A DNA stretch of 64,000 bases from Nansenia antarctica (taxonomy: Eukaryota > Chordata > Actinopteri > Argentiniformes > Microstomatidae), in NCBI GenBank assembly GCA_963989245.1, contig OZ022358.1, positions 19,945,464 through 20,009,463 of the forward strand, read 5' to 3'. Under the pieces are notes generated by a model, which was not told the DNA's origin, did no database searches, and saw only the letters and a list, made by a program, of their open reading frames with translations. Positions 57,121 through 64,000 of this stretch are shown one piece after another. A program made the position numbers and the translations under genes. Numbering within the stretch: the first letter of the stretch is position 1; each line of letters begins with the position of its first letter.

Positions 57121-58583
57121 AGCCTCCCTGTGTGAGTGGATGAAGACAAGCGGCCATTCCGAGCTCAGCCATACTCAATGCAGCCCGCTCATAGACACAG
57201 AGACCCCGTGTGTTGCTATAGACGGCGGATAGTGCAATGGGAATCTACCGGGGGAATTTTTTTGTCAAGATCGCGGACTTTGTGAACATATTTGTCTATT
57301 AAAAAAGCCAACTGGAAGGCGGGTGGAGACATTTGAGAGGGACTTTCTTTCATGAAGAAGGCTTTCTCACAAAATGGAAGAAGAAATATTGCCGTCGTTG
57401 TTGACCTCCTTTTCCCTCAGCCAGAGCCTATGATGCGCCATTGCTGCTTCGGTCTGCACACAGAGACAGCCACACACAGCTACCAGACTTACAACAGGGG
57501 ACATGAGAGATTTACCCCCAGTTTTGAACAATTTTTTTGTATGATATGTATTGATAATATTACGTTTTGAGAGTCATTCGTAAACATTTTACCGTGTTTT
57601 ATTCATTTTCAGAGAAATGTATATTTTAGAGTAAATGTCAAAGTTTTTGTAAAGACATTAATACACAGAAGCGTTTAGTGGGTACAACAGCAGTTATCAT
57701 TTAATTCCAATTTGAGTTTTTCGGATTGTGCAAAATATAAAATCTTTTAACATAGTGGTCCATGTTACATTTTTTTGGTAAAAAAAATAAAAGTTCTGTA
57801 CTAGAACTTCACAAACTTTGAAGGAGGATTCTTTCAAGAATGACAACTTTCCTTCAGTGAAACCACAATGATCACATAAAAGAATTCCTCATACATATAA
57901 TGTAACAGGCCTACATTACAACGTTTTTGCGTAAAAATGTGAAGAGAATTATTTAGATTTTTACCAGAAACAGCTGCATTTCGGTAAAGGGCACAATCCA
58001 GATTGTCGATTAATGTTCCACAGGGGGTGTTTTTTTAGAGGTTATTTTCTACCAGACACTCCAGAACCGGACGTGTTTATTCGCAGAGTTACGTTTAATG
58101 TTCTGGTGCCAATAACCAAAGGAGGAGGGAAGGAAACCTTTCTGAGTTCAGTGAGAGAGAGAGAGAGGGGTATAACAATCTTATAGTGAATTAATAATGG
58201 TAGACGTTCTGATTGCATATGTATTCATCCCATGGTAAAAACACATTTTAGGTTCAGAAGATGCAACAAATTGCCTTGACCACAAGTTCAAATGTATCCA
58301 TCTTTGAGCAACAAGAGTGTTTTCAAAATTAAATTAAAATCAGTCTACTAAGAATGAGGCCAACAGCAACTATTTACGAGCTGCACAGTTAAGTGGCTGA
58401 GATTGGAGAGAATGACCACAAGTCAACCACACGATTATTCTACAAATCTCATATGGATTTTGCAGTTAAGTGTTTGTGATGCTGCTACAATTTGGCACAT
58501 TTGGTAGTCAGATAACCCAAACATTATGGTATTATAATTTGACTGATGTTTTAATTTCTAACGTTTAGATAAACGATTCCAAG
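57121..58583. other. Rest of hmgb1 intron 1
   Basis: AT-rich, no further repeat or exon recognised. A plus-strand frame near 57,352-57,570 has no family resemblance. Confidence 0.4.
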
Positions 58584-60049
58584 ATGGGAAAAGATCCAAC
58601 AAAGCCGAGGGGGAAGATGTCCTCCTATGCCTACTTCGTCCAGACGTGCCGGGGGGAACATAAGAAGAAACACCCGGAGGCTTCTGTCAATTTCTCTGAA
58701 TTTTCCAAGAAATGCTCTGAGCGGTGGAAGGTATGAAGAATAACACATGGGAGTTTTAATCTCTGCCTCTCCAAGGCATTTGGCCCCTAGTCATTGTTTT
58801 AGTTTTTGCTTTGTTTGTTTCTGTTTTGTCTGTCCGTTTCATCCCCTTGTACAGCGTCCTTGGGTTTTTGAAAGGCGCTATATAAAATAAAGTTGTAATT
58901 ATTATTATTATTATTAATATAAAACCCACCCACACCCACACAATTCTCCAAAAGTTCTCTCTTGGTAATGTCAATTACATTATGATGATGATTTTGCGTA
59001 ACATAGATCATGTCAAATATATAATATCAAATCATATTATGAAGTGGAGAGCACCCTCTGCCACCACCATGTAGCACCTACCTTGGTGATGCATGGGTAA
59101 TGATTCTTTACTGCAAGTAAAGTACAGTAAGTACAGTATCTTCTACATTTTAGTCTCTGTGCACTATATTGTGTTTCTGTATTCTTTCAGACCATGTCGG
59201 CCAAAGAGAAGGGTAAGTTTGAGGACCTGGCCAAGTTGGACAAGGTGCGCTATGAGGGGGAGATGAAGGACTACATCCCACCCAAGGGGGAGAAGAAGAA
59301 GAGGTTTAAGGACCCCAATGCCCCCAAGAGGCCACCGTGAGTACTGCCTGTCAAGAACTAATCACCCAGAAACCCTTACTCAAGTATTTAATTGTATCTG
59401 TATCTGTAAAGCAACAGGTGGTCTAAGGGTTAGAGCTGCTAAATATTTTTAAGAGTAAAATATAGGAAAACAGTTATCTGGGATCCAATAGACTTTTTGG
59501 ATTGTGGATTTAAAACACAAACTACCAATACTTGATACTAACTTCTTTCCACCCCTTCTGGTCCAGTTCGGCTTTCTTCGTCTTCTGTGCAGACTTCCGC
59601 GGTAAGGTCAAAGGTGAGACTCCTGGCCTTGGCATTGGTGACATAGCCAAGAAACTGGGAGAAATGTGGAACAAGACCTGTGCTGAGGACAAGCAGCCCT
59701 ACGAGAAGAAGGCTGCCAAGCTGAAGGAGAAGTACGAGAAGGTAAACAATGCAGTCATTTAATGAAATCCTCAGCATGGAAACAAGTTTTGTTCAGTGCA
59801 TTAAACTCAAAGCAACAGCTGGTACTCCACCGTTGATTTGGTTAGTGTTTTGCTCTTTAATACCAACTATTCTGAATCCATTCTTTCCTTCCCCCATCAC
59901 AGGACATTGCAGCATACCGTGCCAAGGGCAAGGTGGCTGTCGTCGTGCCAGCAAAAGCCACCGCCAAGGTGGAGAAGAAGAAGGAAGCCGACGATGATGA
60001 TGATGATGACGACGAAGATGACGACGATGATGACGATGATGACGAGTAG
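58584..60049 (+). CDS. hmgb1: High mobility group protein B1
   Basis: Coding exons 58,584-58,730, 59,191-59,336, 59,567-59,741 and 59,903-60,049 join in phase to 204 aa. HMGB1 bends DNA in the nucleus and acts outside cells as a danger signal. HMG box A is residues ~9-79 (start MGKDPTKPRGKMSSYAYFVQ, end of first exon KKCSERWK). Box B starts DPNAPKRPPSAFFVF and runs to EKYEKDIAAYRAKGK. The acidic tail is about 20 Asp/Glu, shorter than the 30 of mammals. The redox cysteines are present at 22, 44 and 105 (human 23, 45, 106). An additional Cys lies at about 136 (WNKTCAED), where mammals have Ala. One substitution stands out in box A: CRGEHKKKHPE for CREEHKKKHP. No break is seen. The gene is head-to-head with uspl1. 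Which teleost paralogue (a or b) it is cannot be told here. Confidence 0.96.
58835..58920 (+). repeat. Retroposon 3' tail in hmgb1 intron 2
   Basis: CCTTGGGTTTTTGAAAGGCG, CTATATAAAATAAAG and (ATT)n. The same end-type as the SINE at 32,376-32,612. Confidence 0.5.
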
Positions 60050-60604
60050 ATTCTGTTACATGTAAAGCTTAATTTGTTTATAAAGCATCAAACCCCCCTG
60101 TACACACTTCACTTATTAAAAGCTAAAAAGTTAGTAAAAAAAAAAAAAAAACTACCCAAAAAAATAAGGCTTGTGTATAAGAGTTGAGGCTTGAGGCTAA
60201 GAGTTGTTTTTAAGCCGTACAGTTTTTTTTCTCCTTTTTGGAGTTAACACTACAAATGTGTCTTCTGTGTTTGTCTCTCTCGTTCTCCCAGTGGTAGTTC
60301 TTGGACCACTATCCCTGCCTGGTACAGTTTAAAGGGGTTGTAAAAAATTGTATAAATTAAAAAAAGAAAAGGCTTGGAACTGTTGGGCTTACTTACCCTA
60401 GCTAGTAGAGGTGCACAGCACACAACCTAGTCTTGCGTGGGGTCATGTTCTTTTTTCCATTGATGTATTTGTTCATTTTTATTGACGTATTATCAAATTG
60501 CAGTATAATGAACTTATTTTACTGTACTTTAAATACCACTGTATTTGCAAAATAAGAAACATTTGCATCTGTTTTTGTTGAAATTCTGAATTGCTTATGA
60601 CGTC

Positions 60605-60610
60605 AATAAA
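60605..60610 (+). promoter_or_regulatory. Polyadenylation signal of hmgb1
   Basis: AATAAA followed by a T-rich stretch, about 555 bp after the stop codon. This implies a 3' UTR of roughly 570 bp. A weaker ATTAAA at 60,115 may be used earlier. Confidence 0.6.
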
Positions 60611-60879
60611 CCTTTTTTTTTGGTAATAGATCAGTTTATTTATTGTAGATAGACCACCTTCCCCAGAATGTTATATAAAAGTGCAATTGTACAGGCTGGC
60701 TCTATTCAGGTTTCGATTATACTATTTAAATAAAAGTTTATTTGTTATATATACAGAAGTAGTAGACAGTGCAATGCAGTGCCTTGGGCAAGCTAGCTCA
60801 ACTGCAACAATGAAGTCAGAATAACATTAGGTAGCAATTATAGTATGGAAGTATGTGTGTACCATAAGTTTGACAAGAG

Positions 60880-61265
60880 TTTAGTAGATTTTTACATTAC
60901 ATTTTTGGCATTTAGCCAATCAAAGCGGCTTACAACAAATACATTTGAATAAGTAAGTGAATCATCTATCCACCAGTCTTAGCAGAAAATGTAATCTATG
61001 CTCAGGCCTGGGGCCATTGGCAGTCGTGCTAGAAGATTTAGAGCTATACATTTTTTATTTATTTTTTACATTATGACACTGGAGAAACTGTATAGGGGGG
61101 TAGAGGATAAGTAGATGTGTCAGGAGGGACAGTTCAGGTGTAGCCTGAATGGGGAGTGATTCTGCAATCCTGACAGCAGTGGGAAGCTTGTTCCACCACC
61201 GGGGAGCCAGTATAGTGAAGAGACGTGACCGGGTAGTGCGAATGCTGCATCCACCTAGATACTAA
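60880..61265 (+). repeat. Dispersed repeat, longest copy
   Basis: TTTTTACATTACATTTTTGG, GGCCATTGGCAGTCGTGC and GGAGGGACAGTTCAGGTGTAGCC match, in order, 15,772-15,915 and 12,550-12,745. The right part (GGGAAGCTTGTTCCACCACC) extends further here. Confidence 0.65.
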
Positions 61266-62905
61266 CCAGACCAGATGGCAGGAAAGTGCATCAAGAACAT
61301 TACATGTAGCTAGTTGTAGTCAAATCCTAGTAGACAAGACAGGTGGGCAGCAGGAGTTCGGCTGGACAAGATAGGTGCATCATACCTCTCACTGACTTTA
61401 CTTCATGGTATTTGGTTAGCAGTGACAATGGAAGGAAGAGTGGTTGGAATGTATGTGTCTTGTAAGGAGGTGTGTCGACACACGACTTTGAAATTGTGCC
61501 CTAAGCAGGTTACAATGGTGTCCTGGGATCTTCTATCCTCCCTCATGATGTTGGGGCCTGTCACTGTGGTGTGTAGACTGTAGAGGTGTCATCATTTGGG
61601 CTTATGAGAGATAGACTGAAGGTGTCTGTTAATGACTGAAAGTGTCTGTTAGTACATTGACAAGCTGTCCCCTTATAAGGAAGTCAGTCATCATGAATGT
61701 GTGTGTGTGTATGTGTAGTTTCTCTCCTTGCCTTTCTAGAGGTACAGTAGCTAGCTTGTAACGCCTGTGCTTTAGCTCTGCGTCTCACGCGTCAACACCA
61801 TGCATCACTGACTCCTCTTCTTGTTTTATTTAGATACAGCTGCCTCTCTCACTGAGTCCCATCCAGGATGAAAAAAGAGACCATTTATATAAGAAGGATT
61901 ATGTGCTTTGAAAAATCCAGTGACACAAGAATATGGCATAGTACTGCTGCCATAATGCAGTCACAAATCACTGGGACTTACAAAACAACACTTGCCCTGG
62001 GGCTTTTTCATAGGGGAAACAACATTATTGAATGTTCAGATGAGAACATGAACATAATTCCCGATCATGGAGAATATGGCGCCATGTCTACTATACGCTG
62101 TGCATGTTCTGTCTGGAACATTTCTTTCTGCTGTAGTGTTGGACAAATGAATGAGCCCTGGTATCAAATAGGGGCATTGACCGAGCACACCTTTGGAGAT
62201 GCCATGTGATACAGTTCTGCATAATATAATAAATAAGACTGATAGTTATTTCATAATCACTGATTATTTCCAAAGGACATGATGTATGAATGGTTGATAT
62301 TTCTGCCAGGACGACTGACAATTTAAAACTTCCATCTTGTCAATTTGGACTTGTATTTGGAACTTGGATGCAACACACAAGCGAACAAAATACTATTTGA
62401 AAGACACTCAAAATAGAGGATGACTGTACAATTTTAAACCCACTAATTATCATAACATCATAACAATGGATGGAGGACTGCAGTTTGTTTACACTTCACT
62501 GCTGTGATTTCCTGGTTTGGAAATACTATTTGACAACTCTAGTAAATACATAAACATTTGGTATCATAGTGTTACAAGAGTACTGTTGATGGTACTCAAC
62601 AGTGTATGGTTGTTTTGGCAGAGTGCTTCTGTTCAGCAGCTCTTGGTCGCTGGGTGAGTGGGTCCAGGGGGTCCAGGGGGTGCTTGTGCAGGCCTGACAG
62701 ACACCACGGTACACAGTGCCACAGTGGGACTCACTCATTCCAGCCACTTCTGTTCACTCGCACAAAGTGGTCTTTGATTGACATCCAGTGGTGATAATGT
62801 AGAACTGCAAATGTATTGTTGGGGGAAAATATGGGAACATCTTTTTTGTTTCTCACATACAGTGGGAGAAATAAGTATTTAACACATCAACATTTATTTT
62901 TTTTA
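61266..62905. other. No gene recognised
   Basis: The 113-codon frame at 61,868-62,209 has no family motif, no conserved start context and no flanking splice logic. I do not call it a gene. Confidence 0.4.
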
Positions 62906-63935
62906 CAGTTTTTCTCAATTGTTTCACACTAACATCGGAACTTGAGATACAATGACCAAAACCTGAAACTTGTGTAACTTATCTCACACCAATTCTGCAC
63001 AAATACAAACACTGTCATTTTTCTCTTTTCACTCATTTTGCAGTTCTAAACCACACTTTTTGTAATTCTCCACATTTGGCACAATCTTCATTGATAGAAT
63101 CTCTTGTGTTCACATGGAAAACACTACCATTCAGAATGCTCAACTCAAACCACCAATCACACAATCACACTCCTTATATGGGCAAACACCTATTGCTCTT
63201 CAATTAGCAATCCTATCTTTAGCAATAGAAAGGGTCAAAGGTGAGCTCTCCTGTGTTGGAGGACAATGGATGCTAACTTTGCAGAGAGAGGTAGAGTGAG
63301 GTGTGTTGGAGGACGAGGACAAGGCGGCGGCGACGATGACGAAGTGGGTTTCAACCTCGCAAAAAGGAGGCAACGGGGAAGGTTCCTTGCCAGTGAGCGG
63401 GGAACATCATTATGTGCGCAGCTATAAATCACCAAGGCATCCTCCATCACCATTCAACCCTTGGCCACTACAATAGTGCCCATGTCATCACTTCCCTGGA
63501 CACACGACACAATATTCTGAGATGTGTACAGTATTTCATAATAATAATTTTAAAACATGATATTCTTGTATTTGTGTGTTTTATATATGAGTATGAAAAC
63601 ATAACAGGCTACTGTATGTATGTAATGTAACACTGAAGATGCAAAAGGCCTCCTTAGAATCTTATCATAGTAGTGTTTTCTGCTGATCATAGTGTTTACT
63701 GTTTTCCATTGAGCACATCAGTGTTCAATTGGTTCTTAGAAGTGTCATTTGATGGTGTGGGTGTGTCATTTGATGGTGTGGGTGTGTCATTTGATGGTGT
63801 GGGTGTGTCATTTGAGGCAAAACAATTATTTTGAGAAGACATTATTTTGAATGCAGTAGCCTATTTTTTTTTTTTTGCAAGAGATTTGTGGAGTTTTTGG
63901 TTTTGTGTGTGAGTTATTGGATTTGTGTTTAGAGT
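62906..63935 (+). mobile_element. DNA element related to the CAGTTTTTC family, right end lost
   Basis: It begins ACAGTTTTTCTCAATTGTTT, close to the terminus of 15,307-16,430, and shares CTCACACCAATTCTGCAC-type motifs. The centre (63,300-63,400) has a GGACGAGGACAAGGCGGCGG stretch, as in the Arg/Gly-rich N-terminus of some fish transposases. It is cut by L2 sequence at about 63,940. Confidence 0.5.
63736..63815 (+). repeat. 21-bp tandem repeat
   Basis: Three to four units of GTCATTTGATGGTGTGGGTGT. Confidence 0.9.
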
Positions 63936-63940
63936 TAAGA

Positions 63941-64000
63941 GAATGGCTCAGTACAGCCAGGTCAATAACCTCGCTCTCAACGCCAACAAGAGCAAGGAGC
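63941..64000 (+). mobile_element. L2-type LINE reverse-transcriptase fragment at window edge
   Basis: The last bases encode YSQVNNLALNANKSKE, matching the block CADNILALNTNKIKE of the L2 element at 20,700. It continues beyond the window. Confidence 0.7.

Noticed and set aside
57352..57570. Open frame in hmgb1 intron 1 as an alternative first exon
   Set aside because: No donor in frame with exon 2 and no HMGB similarity.
61868..62209. 113-aa open frame as a new gene
   Set aside because: No recognisable family, no splice context, and flanks that are repeat-derived. Its length is not remarkable by chance.

Overview
This is a eukaryotic window, almost certainly from a teleost fish. It holds intron-containing vertebrate genes, a vertebrate tRNA-Glu, and typical fish repeats: Tc1-like, hAT, L2-type and Rex1-like elements, tRNA-derived SINEs, and very many long CA/GA microsatellites. 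There is no sign of prokaryotic organisation, operons or CRISPR. I cannot name the species.

Layout. Positions 1-33,700 show no gene I can name. They are packed with simple repeats and transposon remains: a Tc1 element split by a Rex1-like LINE fragment (2.8-4.8 kb); a solo LTR with a complete short LTR retrotransposon nested in it (5.0-8.3 kb); a TA-flanked DNA element inside a 191-bp duplication (15.1-16.6 kb); a degenerate APE-type LINE whose reverse-transcriptase region carries a 26-bp minisatellite and a fold-back (16.6-18.4 kb); L2 LINE pieces (19.4-22.1 kb); an interstitial telomeric run (23.3 kb); and two large hairpins (26.5 and 31.0 kb). One pair of exon-like segments (2.0-2.4 kb) is unexplained.

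Positions 33,700-60,600 hold a compact gene cluster: alox5ap (+, five coding exons, 155 aa), medag (-, four exons found, 3' end unresolved), a tRNA-Glu(TTC), uspl1 (-, eight coding exons, 1,128 aa, catalytic Cys/His/Asp all present) and hmgb1 (+, four coding exons, 204 aa). uspl1 and hmgb1 are head-to-head about 2 kb apart. The same neighbours occur on human chromosome 13, but here alox5ap and medag are convergent and in swapped order. The introns of uspl1 and medag are loaded with hAT-like and palindromic elements.

Positions 60,600-64,000 are again repeat-derived and end inside an L2-type reverse-transcriptase fragment.

The genes do not form one pathway. alox5ap supports leukotriene synthesis, medag is an adipogenesis factor, uspl1 is a SUMO isopeptidase of Cajal bodies, and hmgb1 is a chromatin protein and extracellular alarmin. 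They are together by conserved synteny. Exon boundaries were placed by hand from GT/AG sites and reading phase, and the phases close across every junction given for alox5ap, uspl1 and hmgb1.
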